From Myxococcales bacterium (GTDB lineage: Bacteria > Myxococcota_A > Polyangia > Nannocystales > Nannocystaceae), in NCBI GenBank assembly GCA_020633335.1, contig JACKDU010000012.1:196623-260622 (forward strand): a DNA stretch of 64,000 bases. Reading direction: 5' to 3'. Shown one piece after another: positions 34,137 to 42,200 of this stretch. Position numbers and translations under genes: made by a program. A model generated the notes under the pieces. It did no database searches. It was not told where the DNA came from and saw only the letters and a program-made list of their open reading frames with translations. Numbering within the stretch: position 1 is the stretch's first letter; every line of letters starts with the position of its first letter.

Positions 34137-34252
34137 GGGGCGAGGCTACACGATTTCGGATGCCGCGCGCGCGAGCGCGACATGAGCGCAGAGGCGGAGC
34201 GCGAGCTGGGCGGGTGCAGAGGGCCCCTTCGCCGTGCTATCCCTGGGGGCGC

Positions 34253-35857
34253 GTGGACGCAGGCGACCTCTCCCTCCCATTCCTCGTCCTCGCGGCCTTC
34301 GCGGTCGGTCGCCTCATGCTCAGCCTCCGCGGGATCCCGTGGGCGCTGAGCGGCTCCTGGTGGATCGCGTCGGCGACGATCATCGCCGGCGCCGGCCTCA
34401 CCTACGCGCTCGCGCCGGACCTCGCCGGGCTCGTCGCCTTCGCCCTCGTCGCCCTCCTGATGGTCGCGCCGGGGCAGGCGATCTCCGCCGCCCAGGACGC
34501 GCTGCGACGCGGCGCCGAGCGCCGGGCGATCGCCCTGATCCGCCTCGCCGCGCTCCTCCACCCGTCGGCGAGCTACCGCGAGCGGCCGCGCTTCTTCCGG
34601 CTGATCACCGACCTCCGCGCCGGCGAGATCCCGAAGGCGGAGCTCGAGCACTTCGCGACCCACGACCCCGAGCTCGGCAAGATCCTGCCGGCGCTCGTCG
34701 ACCACCTCCAGGGCGACATCGGCGGGGTCCTCCGTCGCCTCGCCGATCCCGAGACCCGGCCGCAGCTCCTGGCCAGCGGCCTCGGCCTCGCCTACCTCCG
34801 GGCGGTCGGCGTCGTCAGCGAGGACGGCGACACGATCGCCGCCGCCTTCCATGAGTTCGCGGCGACCGATCCGAGCCTCCGGCAGGCCGACGTGATCGCC
34901 CTGGTCGCGGTCTTCCTGCCGGCGCTCGCCGGCGACGTCGCCACCACCCGCCGCCACGCCGCGCTCCTCCACGCCTACCTCGGCCCCGCCGAGCCGGCGA
35001 CCGCCGAGGCGCTCGCGCTCGCCCGCAGCGGCGATCGGCCGGCCGCGCTCGCGCTCCTCGACGCGGCCGCGGCCCGCCACCGCGGCGATCGGATGGCCGC
35101 CCACCACGTCGCCGCCTACCGCCGGGTGATCAGCGAGGCCTGCGTCGATCACCCGCCGACGCCGTCGGCGGCCCTCGACGGGATCATCCAGCGCCTCGCC
35201 CGGGAGGCGCCGGCCCTCGCCGAGGTCGCGGCCCTCGAGGGCCGGGGCGCCGAGCGCCTGCCGCTGACCTGGTCGATCATCGTCGTCCTCGCGCTCGTCC
35301 ACCTCGTCGTCAGCCTCACGGGCGACCCCCTCGATCCGCGGCACCTCTACGAGTGGGGCGCGCTGGGGACCGGGCTCTTCACGACCTCCGAGGCTTGGCG
35401 CCTCTTCACCTCGACGCTCCTCCACGGCGGCCTCCTCCACCTCGCGCTCAACCTGATCGCCCTCCGCTTCTTCGGGCGCTTCGTCGAGCCGCTCTTCGGC
35501 CGGCCGGCGATGGCGGTGATCTACGTCGCCTCGGGGGTGCTCGCGGCCCTCGCGGTCGCCCGCCTCGCCGACCCCGAGGTCATGCAGATCCTGGTCGGCG
35601 CCTCCGGGTCGATCATGGGCCTCGGCGGCGCGACCCTGGCGGCCGCGCTGCGGCGGCCCGCGCTCCGCCGGAGCCGCCGCGGGCGCGCCCAGATCCGCGG
35701 CCTCGTGGTCCTCTTCGCGCTCCAGATGGTCTTTGACTTCCTGGCGGAGACGGTCTCGTCGACCGCCCATATCGCTGGTCTGCTGATTGGCTTCCTCCTC
35801 GGCCTGATCCTCGCGCCGCCGGCCGACCAGGCGCACGCGAGCGCGCGCGTCCGCTAG
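34253..35857 (+). CDS. rhomboid-family intramembrane serine protease with N-terminal helical domain
   Basis: A 534-residue protein starting at GTG 34253. The N-terminus has two membrane helices ('LPFLVLAAFAVGRLML', 'IIAGAGLTYALAPDLAGLVAFALVALLMV' in parts), followed by about 260 residues of soluble helices that look TPR-like ('RHAALLHAYLGPAEPATAEALALARSG'). The C-terminal 200 residues are a rhomboid core: 'AWRLFTSTLLHGGLLHLALNLIAL', catalytic Ser in 'VGASGSIMGLGGA' (near residue 451) and His in 'SSTAHIAGLLIGFLLG' (near 504). The start ATG at 34160 is also open but would place charged residues before the first helix. Confidence 0.85.
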   Translation: MDAGDLSLPFLVLAAFAVGRLMLSLRGIPWALSGSWWIASATIIAGAGLTYALAPDLAGLVAFALVALLMVAPGQAISAAQDALRRGAERRAIALIRLAALLHPSASYRERPRFFRLITDLRAGEIPKAELEHFATHDPELGKILPALVDHLQGDIGGVLRRLADPETRPQLLASGLGLAYLRAVGVVSEDGDTIAAAFHEFAATDPSLRQADVIALVAVFLPALAGDVATTRRHAALLHAYLGPAEPATAEALALARSGDRPAALALLDAAAARHRGDRMAAHHVAAYRRVISEACVDHPPTPSAALDGIIQRLAREAPALAEVAALEGRGAERLPLTWSIIVVLALVHLVVSLTGDPLDPRHLYEWGALGTGLFTTSEAWRLFTSTLLHGGLLHLALNLIALRFFGRFVEPLFGRPAMAVIYVASGVLAALAVARLADPEVMQILVGASGSIMGLGGATLAAALRRPALRRSRRGRAQIRGLVVLFALQMVFDFLAETVSSTAHIAGLLIGFLLGLILAPPADQAHASARVR

Positions 35858-35893
35858 TGCCCCGACAGTCGAGCCAGTGTCGAAGCGCGAGAG

Positions 35894-37120
35894 CTACGCG
35901 CGTCGGGTGCTCCGCTCCGCCCTCTCCTTGATCCCCAGGAGCATCCGACGGTCCATCACGAAGCCCACGGATTCGGTGAAGTAGGGGCCGAATTGCAGGG
36001 CCGTCGCCAGGCCGTCGGGGTAGTCGGCGCGAATGCGGCTGATGACCCGGGTTCGCTCGCCATCCAGGGGCTCGACGTAGAACCCCCAGCTCGAGCGCGC
36101 CCCCTCGGTGCTGCCATCCGGGGCGCCTGCGGCGATGAAGTAGCGCTCCGGCTCGTACGCGGCGACCGGCATCCCCGGCATGTCCGGGTGGAGCTTCAGC
36201 GCGCTGCCGACCCGATGGGCCCACTCCGGACGGATCTCGTTGGCGTTGTGAAGGTCGCAGCCCACCAGGTTCTCGAGCCACTGGTAGCTGTAGAATCCCG
36301 CCCGGTCCGCCCCGACCTGTGCGACCCAGCCCCAGACGCGGTCGACCGGGGCGTCGACCTCCACGCCGTGGGTCCAGCCCCATCTGGGGTGGGGCACGAG
36401 CTCGTCGCCGGGGTAGTCGCGCTCCGCCTCAGCGACGTCGAGTCCCCAATGGGATCGAACCCCACGGAGGAATGGGGTCAGGAGATCGAGCACGATCCCC
36501 GCGCTGCCCACGAGCCCCGCGAGGACGTCCCGCCACCCGTCCTTTGCGATCGTGCCTTCGGCGCGGGACTCGATGCCGCGGAGTTGGGCCCGTTGCATCA
36601 CGTGGTGGACCGCCTGCATCCATCGCGCGTAGCCGCGGAGATCGGGGGAGTGGGCCGCGCGGACTCGGGTGATGAGCCGGGTGCGTTCGTCGGGGAGCGG
36701 CTGCAACGAGAACGCCCACGTGACGTGCCAGTAGCGCTCTGGTCGAGGATCGTGAAATCCAAGGTGCTCGTGCTCGCCCGGGACGAATAGACCGCCCAGC
36801 ACCAGATAGTGTGGTGAATCGAGGACGAGCACCTCGAAGCCGTCGTCGCTGCCAGGGGTCGCGGGGAGGATGTCGCCGACGCGCAGGTCCTGAAGGTCCG
36901 ACCGGAGGCGGATCTCGCTGCGAACGTTCGCGTTGTCGAGGGCGTCGAGGCTGTACCAGCCCGCTCGGCCGCCACCCATCTGCACGAGCCACGGCCAGAT
37001 CTGGTCCGGTGGGGCATCGATCGTGATCGCGTGCGTCATCTCTCCCTGCGCGTCCGAGAGCAGCGCATCACCAGGCAGGTGGATGTCATCGTCCAAGCCG
37101 TGCACGGGGATAGTCTGCAC
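35894..37120 (-). CDS. tandem SRPBCC (START-like) protein
   Basis: A 408-residue soluble protein made of two related halves, each opening with a strand and helix of the Bet v 1/SRPBCC fold: 'HAITIDAPPDQIWPWLVQMGGGRAGWYS' (from about residue 30) and 'HGVEVDAPVDRVWGWVAQVGADRAGFYS' (from about 250), given here in parts. Both halves continue with 'RYWHVTWAFSLQPLPDERTRLITRVRA' and 'RSSWGFYVEPLDGERTRVISRIRA'. The duplication must be old, since the halves differ a lot. Such domains bind hydrophobic ligands; the ligand is unknown. There are no operon partners on either side. Codon use appears less GC-biased than average for the window. Confidence 0.8.
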   Translation of the reverse strand: MQTIPVHGLDDDIHLPGDALLSDAQGEMTHAITIDAPPDQIWPWLVQMGGGRAGWYSLDALDNANVRSEIRLRSDLQDLRVGDILPATPGSDDGFEVLVLDSPHYLVLGGLFVPGEHEHLGFHDPRPERYWHVTWAFSLQPLPDERTRLITRVRAAHSPDLRGYARWMQAVHHVMQRAQLRGIESRAEGTIAKDGWRDVLAGLVGSAGIVLDLLTPFLRGVRSHWGLDVAEAERDYPGDELVPHPRWGWTHGVEVDAPVDRVWGWVAQVGADRAGFYSYQWLENLVGCDLHNANEIRPEWAHRVGSALKLHPDMPGMPVAAYEPERYFIAAGAPDGSTEGARSSWGFYVEPLDGERTRVISRIRADYPDGLATALQFGPYFTESVGFVMDRRMLLGIKERAERSTRRA

Positions 37121-37255
37121 GGGTCAGGGATCGCGTCGGCCAGCAACGATTGCGTACGCCGGGCCCGGGCCGCGTTCTGGCGAGGGCGATCGCTCGCGCC
37201 CCCGGCTTGATCGTCCGACGGGCAGAGCTCGGTCGCGTGCGACGCAGACGCGGCT

Positions 37256-38500
37256 TCAGGGGATCAGGTCGGGGTCGACGCAGTCGAGCGTGAGCCCGAG
37301 GACCAGCTCGCCGCCCTCGACCGAGAAGGCGGCAGGCAAGGTCCCCGGGAAGGCGTTGCAGTTGGCCGGCGGGTTGATCAGCATCCCCTTCGGCATGCCG
37401 ACGGGCATCTCCATCACCGGTGGCTGCGGGAAGAGCTTGTACATGCCCATCACCGGCTTCACCAGGATCTCCGCGCACTGCAGGCCGAGCTCGGAGATCC
37501 CCTCGAGGGTCTCGTAGCCGCCGACAGCCCAGAGGAGCGTCCCTGGATCCTGGCACTGGGTGGAGAAGGGGACGGGGACCTGGGCGAGGCCGCCGAGCAT
37601 GTCCATCGCGTTGTAGGCCGCGCCCGACTGGGCCAGCCGGAAGATCCCGTTGCCCTTGGGCTCGAGCTTGACGCCGACGCAGAGGCCGCTGATGTTGGCG
37701 ATGAGCTCCGACTCCATGTCGAAGTCGCCGGCGAAGCCGATGGTCACCCCGTCGCACTCGTTGCCGCCGAGCCACTCGCCGCCCGGGCCGATCGTCGGCG
37801 CCTGACCGGCGACGAAGAACTCGCCGATCTCGGGGGGCGGGACGCAGAGGGAGGTGCAAGCGTCGGTGTCGATGTTGTTGCCGTCGTCGCAGCTCTCGCC
37901 GGGGTCGACGATCATGTTGCCGCACTTCTCCTGCATGCAGCTCGCCGAGCACCCGTCGCCGCCCTTGTTGTTGCCGTCGTCGCACTCCTCGTCGAGGCCG
38001 GGCACGCCGTCGCCGCAGACGTTGTACTTGCACATCAGCGTGCAGATCCCGCCGACGCCGTTGGCGTCGCCGTCGTCGCACTCCTCGTCGCCCTGGACGA
38101 TCTGATCGCCGCAGGCGGGGATCGTGCACTTGTTGGTGCACAGGTCCTCGTCGATGTCGTTGCCGTCGTCGCACTCCTCGCCCGGATCGACCGCACCATC
38201 GCCACAGAAGGGGTCAGATCCGGTGTCGACGGCCCCGGTGCTGCTCTCCCCGGTGGTCACCGGCGCGGTGGTCGAGGTGTCGGCGCCGGTCGTCGAGGTC
38301 GCGCTCGCGCTCCCCGAGGTCACGTCAGCGCCCGAGGTCGAGCCCTCGCTCGTCGTGTCGCTCGCGTCGCCGCTGCTCGACGAGCCCTCGGTGCCGGTCG
38401 TCGGCGCGACGTAGAGGGGTTGGTTGGCGAGGCAGCCGCCCGCGAGCGCGGCGCAGACGGGGAGCGAGAGCGAGAGCGAGCGCAAGTCAAGGCAAGTCAT
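37256..38500 (-). CDS. lipoprotein with four DUF4215 Cys-rich repeats
   Basis: A 414-residue lipoprotein: signal peptide 'LSLSLPVCAALAGGC' with lipobox LAGGC. A Thr/Ser/Gly linker to about residue 95 leads into four copies of the Myxococcus Cys-rich repeat: 'CGDGAVDPGEECDDGN', 'CGDQIVQGDEECDDGD', 'CGDGVPGLDEECDDGN' and 'CGNMIVDPGESCDDGN', each closing with further cysteines ('CTNKC', 'CTLMC', 'CSASC', 'CTSLC'). The C-terminal 200 residues form an unrecognised domain with a few cysteines ('GGNECDGVTIGFAGDFDMES', 'ELGLQCAEILVKPVMGMYKLFP'). This architecture is diagnostic for predatory deltaproteobacterial groups. The start is at the ATG 38498-38500. Confidence 0.88.
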   Translation of the reverse strand: MTCLDLRSLSLSLPVCAALAGGCLANQPLYVAPTTGTEGSSSSGDASDTTSEGSTSGADVTSGSASATSTTGADTSTTAPVTTGESSTGAVDTGSDPFCGDGAVDPGEECDDGNDIDEDLCTNKCTIPACGDQIVQGDEECDDGDANGVGGICTLMCKYNVCGDGVPGLDEECDDGNNKGGDGCSASCMQEKCGNMIVDPGESCDDGNNIDTDACTSLCVPPPEIGEFFVAGQAPTIGPGGEWLGGNECDGVTIGFAGDFDMESELIANISGLCVGVKLEPKGNGIFRLAQSGAAYNAMDMLGGLAQVPVPFSTQCQDPGTLLWAVGGYETLEGISELGLQCAEILVKPVMGMYKLFPQPPVMEMPVGMPKGMLINPPANCNAFPGTLPAAFSVEGGELVLGLTLDCVDPDLIP

Positions 38501-38692
38501 ATGTCGACAGGGTAGCAAGGCTCGGGCCACCGCATCGTCACTCGGCCCCCGCGAGGCTCGCGGGGGGCTCGCTGCGGGACCTGCAGACTCCCCTGCGAGA
38601 TCAGCCGGCGCCGGTGGCGGCCCGGCGTGCGCTCGCGCTCGCGCCTCGCCTTGCGGTCGCCCACGCGGCGCCCGTACCCTCGCCCACCGACG

Positions 38693-41149
38693 ATGGCCGA
38701 GGCGAGCAAGCGGGCGACGACGGGCGAGCGCGCCACCGGCCTCAGCGCGGCCGAGGCGGCCGCGCGCCTCCGCGCGCACGGCCGCAACGAGCTCGAGCGA
38801 GGGGGTGGGACGCCCGCCTGGAGGATCCTGGTCGGCCAGTTCATCAGCCCGGTGATCGGCCTCCTCGTCGCGGCCTGCGTGGTCTCGGCGCTCCTCGGCG
38901 AGCTCGCCGACGCGGTCGCGATCGCGGCGATCGTCGTGATCATCGGCGTGATCGGCTTCTTCCAGGAGTACCGGGCGGAGCGGGCGATCCTCGCGCTCCG
39001 CTCGCTCACCGCCCCGCACGCGCGGGTGATCCGCGACGGCCGCCTCCAGGACGTCGCCGCGGCCGAGGTCGTCCCTGGCGATATCCTGTCCCTTGAGGCA
39101 GGCGATCTCGTGGCCGCCGACGCCCGGGTGATCGAGTCCCACGGGCTCACGACCAACGAGGCGCCGCTCACCGGCGAGAGCGCGCCGGTCGCCAAGCGCA
39201 CGGAGCCGGCGCCGGAGGGCGCGCCGCTGGCCGAGCGTCACGATCGGGCCTTCATGGGGACCGCGGTGGTCGACGGGGCCGGCCTCGCCGAGGTCGACGC
39301 GACCGGGATGGCGACCGAGTTCGGGCGGATCGCCGCGCTCCTCGCGGGCGCCGGCGCCGACGCCGAGACCCCGCTCGAGCGCCGCCTCGCCCAGGTCTCG
39401 CGGACGTTGATCCTCCTCTGCCTGGTGATCGTCGCGCTGATCGCCGGGATCGGCCTCCTCCGCGGGATCCCCTGGCTCGAGGTGCTGATGACCGCGGTCT
39501 CGCTCGCGGTCGCGGCGGTCCCCGAGGGCCTGCCGGCGGTCGTGACCATCGCCCTGGCGATCGGTGTCCAGCGGATGGCGAGGCGGCGGGTGCTGATCCG
39601 GCGCCTGCCGGCGGTCGAGACCCTCGGCTGCGCGACCGTGATCTGCACCGACAAGACCGGCACCCTGACCACCGGGGTGATGGCGGTGCGCGAGCTCTGG
39701 GGGCCGGACGAGCGCCGCCTCCTCGACGCCGCCGCGGCCTGCTGCGACGCCGAGCTCGCGGACGACGGCGACGGCGCTGTCGGCGATCCGACCGAGGTGG
39801 CGATCCTCCGCGAGGCGGCCGCCCGCGGGATCACCCGGGCGGCGATCGACGACGCGCGGCCGCTCGTCAGCAAGCGCCCCTTCGACGCCGATCGCAAGCG
39901 GATGTCGATCGCCCGGGCCGACGGCCGGGTCTACGTCAAGGGCGCGGTCGAGGCGATGCTGCCGATCTGCGCCCGCGGCTGCGAGGGGATCGAGGCGGCC
40001 AACGAGGCGCTCGCGGGCCGCGGGCTCCGGGTCCTCGCGGTCGGCGTCGGCGAGGGCGACGACGAGGCGTCGCTCGAGCTGGTCGGTCTCATCGGCATCG
40101 CCGACCCGCCGCGCCCCGAGGTGATCGACGCGATCGCGGCCGCTCGCCGGGCGGGGATCACGACGGTGATGATCACCGGCGATCACCCGCGGACGGCCGC
40201 GGCGATCGCCCACGAGCTCGGGATCCTCGGCGAGGGCGAGAGCGCGGGCGACGACGGCGGCGACCCGACCTCGCGGGTCCACGCCCGCGCGACCCCGGAG
40301 GAGAAGCTGACGATCATCCGGGCCTGGCGGGGGCGCGGGGCGGTGGTGGCGATGACCGGCGACGGGATCAACGACGCGCCGGCGCTCCGCGAGGCCCACG
40401 TCGGGATCGCGATGGGCCGCAGCGGCACCGAGGTCACCCGCGAGGCCGGCGACATCGTCCTCACCGAGGACAACTTCGCCGACATCATCGAGGGCGTCCG
40501 CGAGGGGCGCGGGGTCTTCGACAACATCCGCAAGAGCCTGATCTACCTCCTCTCCGGCAACGCGGGCGAGCTCGGGGTGATGCTGACGGCGGCGATCGTC
40601 GGCCTCCCGCTCCCCTTCCTGCCCCTCCAGATCCTCTGGATCAACCTGGTCACCGACGCGCTCCCGGCCCTCGCGCTGGTGATGGACCCGGCCGACGCCG
40701 AGGTGATGGACGCGCCGCCGCGGGCGCCCGCAGAGCCGATCCTCGGCCGCCGTGAATGGGCGGGGATCGCCCTCGTCGGCCTCCTCAACACCGCCCTCGT
40801 CGTCGCAGCCTTCGCCTGGGCGCTCGGCCACCGCGACCTCGCGGAGGCCCGCTCCTTCGCCTTCTCGGTGCTGGTCTTCGGCGAGCTCCTCCGGGCCTTC
40901 GCCGCCCGCTCGCCGACCCGCACCCTCTGGCAGGTCGGCGCCCTCTCCAACCTCCGACTCCTGGCGATCGTCGCCCTCTCGGTCGTCGCCCAGCTCGTCG
41001 TCCTCCGGTGGTCGGTGAGCGCGAGCTTCTTCTCCTTCGGGGCGCTCTCGTGGGGGGAGATCGCGGTGGCGTTCGGGCTCGGGATGGTGCCGGTGAGCGT
41101 GATCGAGGTCGTGAAGCTGATCCGGCAGGCGCGGTCCCATCACACATGA
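38693..41149 (+). CDS. P2-type cation-transporting ATPase
   Basis: An 818-residue P-type ATPase. Motifs in order: actuator 'TGES' (160-163), membrane 'VPEGLP' (276-281), phosphorylation site 'DKTGTLT' (Asp320), nucleotide domain 'KGA' (416-418) and hinge 'TGDGINDAP' (555-563), then a C-terminal four-helix set. Ion-site residues resemble calcium pumps: PEGLP in M4, 'SGNAGELGVM' in M5 and 'NLVTDALPALAL' in M6, so calcium is the likely ion, though magnesium or manganese is possible. The N-terminus 'LSAAEAAARLRAHGRNEL' is the usual cation-ATPase N domain. ATG 38693 is chosen because the homology begins there. The stop lies inside the hairpin described next. Confidence 0.93.
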   Translation: MAEASKRATTGERATGLSAAEAAARLRAHGRNELERGGGTPAWRILVGQFISPVIGLLVAACVVSALLGELADAVAIAAIVVIIGVIGFFQEYRAERAILALRSLTAPHARVIRDGRLQDVAAAEVVPGDILSLEAGDLVAADARVIESHGLTTNEAPLTGESAPVAKRTEPAPEGAPLAERHDRAFMGTAVVDGAGLAEVDATGMATEFGRIAALLAGAGADAETPLERRLAQVSRTLILLCLVIVALIAGIGLLRGIPWLEVLMTAVSLAVAAVPEGLPAVVTIALAIGVQRMARRRVLIRRLPAVETLGCATVICTDKTGTLTTGVMAVRELWGPDERRLLDAAAACCDAELADDGDGAVGDPTEVAILREAAARGITRAAIDDARPLVSKRPFDADRKRMSIARADGRVYVKGAVEAMLPICARGCEGIEAANEALAGRGLRVLAVGVGEGDDEASLELVGLIGIADPPRPEVIDAIAAARRAGITTVMITGDHPRTAAAIAHELGILGEGESAGDDGGDPTSRVHARATPEEKLTIIRAWRGRGAVVAMTGDGINDAPALREAHVGIAMGRSGTEVTREAGDIVLTEDNFADIIEGVREGRGVFDNIRKSLIYLLSGNAGELGVMLTAAIVGLPLPFLPLQILWINLVTDALPALALVMDPADAEVMDAPPRAPAEPILGRREWAGIALVGLLNTALVVAAFAWALGHRDLAEARSFAFSVLVFGELLRAFAARSPTRTLWQVGALSNLRLLAIVALSVVAQLVVLRWSVSASFFSFGALSWGEIAVAFGLGMVPVSVIEVVKLIRQARSHHT

Positions 41150-41171
41150 CCATTTGGCCATGTATGATGGG
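41136..41171. terminator. long inverted repeat between convergent genes
   Basis: Arms CCCATCA / TGATGGG and ACATG / CATGT plus CC / GG, with two mismatches and an ATTT loop, form a 14-bp stem spanning the stop codon of the ATPase gene. It sits between that gene and the convergent small gene ending at 41197, so it may end transcription from both sides. No T tract follows. Confidence 0.6.
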
Positions 41172-41196
41172 AGCGTCGCAGGGGCCCTTCAGCCGC

Positions 41197-41603
41197 TCAC
41201 GTGACCTGGGCGCTCATCACCACCTTGACCTTGCCCTTGTAGCCGCCCGATGGCCGCTTGAGGCTGATCGTCACCCCCTTCGTCAGCGGCGCCATGCCGG
41301 GCGAGAGCTCGAACTCCACCGTCCCTTGGCCGATGTCGTCCTGGCCGTTGAGGCCCTTGTCGACCTCGGTGACGTCGATCGTGAAGCGCTTGGTGACCGT
41401 GCTCCTGATGGCGTAGGTCGCCACCGCCTCGTTGATCGTCAGGGGGGGCCTCCCTTGTCGACCCTGGTCCAGCCGTTGAGGCTCGGCCAGAAGGCGCTGT
41501 TGGTCCCCTCCTGGACATGGATCCTCAGCTCGAAGTCCCCCTCGCTGACCCCCTGGCCCTCGGTGACTTGAACGCTCTCGAGATCGACACGAATACTCGC
41601 CAT
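41197..41603 (-). pseudogene. small beta-rich protein, frame broken at a run of seven C
   Basis: The gene starts at the ATG 41601-41603 after a strong 'GGAGG' and reads 'MASIRVDLESVQVTEGQG' to 'WTRVDKGGPP', then meets TGA. The other frame continues directly with 'LTINEAVATYAIRSTVTKRFTIDVTEVDKG' (in parts) to 'YKGKVKVVMSAQVT' and stops at 41197. The switch point is the run of seven C (plus strand G at 41442-41448); one more C would restore a 135-residue beta-sandwich-like protein. Because both parts look conserved and fit together, this is a recent mutation, an assembly error or slippage. No family is recognised. It is tagged pseudogene only because the frame is broken. Confidence 0.6.
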
Positions 41604-41877
41604 CAGAGACCTCCATCCTCGATCGATGCTGTCCACGAACGACCCGGAGGGCCGCCCGCGCCGAGCATCCGCCATTGCGGGGGGCCCGGACAAGAGGCGA
41701 AGATCGCCCGTCGGGGGTCGGTCTCATGACGATTGACGGCTTCTGCCCGGGCTTTCGCGCTTGGGATCACGCCGGTGGTGCCGAGCGGGCGCCGCCGCGC
41801 ACCCCTTCGCGGGCTCACTGCGGCGATTCAGCCGCTGCTCCAAACTATTATCATAGCTAGTGCGCCGGCCTCCTCGC
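41604..41877. other. spacer with an AT-rich patch
   Basis: This 274-base spacer upstream of the frameshifted gene has no credible ORF. Its only striking element is 'CTATTATCATAGCTAG' near 41844-41861, far richer in A/T than the surroundings; read on the minus strand it contains TATGATAAT, which could be a -10 element. No -35 match was found at the right spacing. Confidence 0.35.
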
Positions 41878-42150
41878 TCATCGGAGCAGGGCGTGCGCGC
41901 AGTGGACGGCATGGCCAGCGTTGATGAGCAAGAGCGAGAGCGCCATGAGGCCCGGGAGGAGCCCCGGGAGCGGCCGCGGGCCGGCGACGATCCAGAGGGC
42001 GCTGGCGACGATCGCGGCGGCCAGGCCGGCTCCGGGGCCGAGCGTTCCCGTCACCGCGGGCGCGGCGACCAGGCAGGCCAGCCAGAGCGCGAGGCGGAGG
42101 ATCAGGCCGCTCGCCGCTCGCCAGCCCGGGCTCTGCTCATTTGTGGTCAT
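41878..42150 (-). CDS. small membrane protein
   Basis: A 90-residue protein with start at ATG 42148-42150. It consists of three hydrophobic segments ('LILRLALWLACLVAAPAV', 'AGLAAAIVASALWIVAGP' and 'LPGLMALSLLLINAGHAVHC') separated by short Gly/Pro turns. The layout and the final 'INAGHAVHCAHALLR' suggest a small integral membrane protein; no family is known to me. It lies between the lipoprotein gene at 42201 (same strand, 50 bases) and the AT-rich spacer. Confidence 0.65.
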   Translation of the reverse strand: MTTNEQSPGWRAASGLILRLALWLACLVAAPAVTGTLGPGAGLAAAIVASALWIVAGPRPLPGLLPGLMALSLLLINAGHAVHCAHALLR

Positions 42151-42200
42151 TGAGGGATCGCTGCGCGCTGGCGTCGATTGTTGATGGCGCGATCGCCCTG

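Noticed and set aside
39086..39101. CTGTCCCTTGAGGCAG, a further relative of the dispersed palindrome
   Set aside because: It encodes the conserved ATPase motif around GDILSLEAGD, so similarity is explained by coding sequence.
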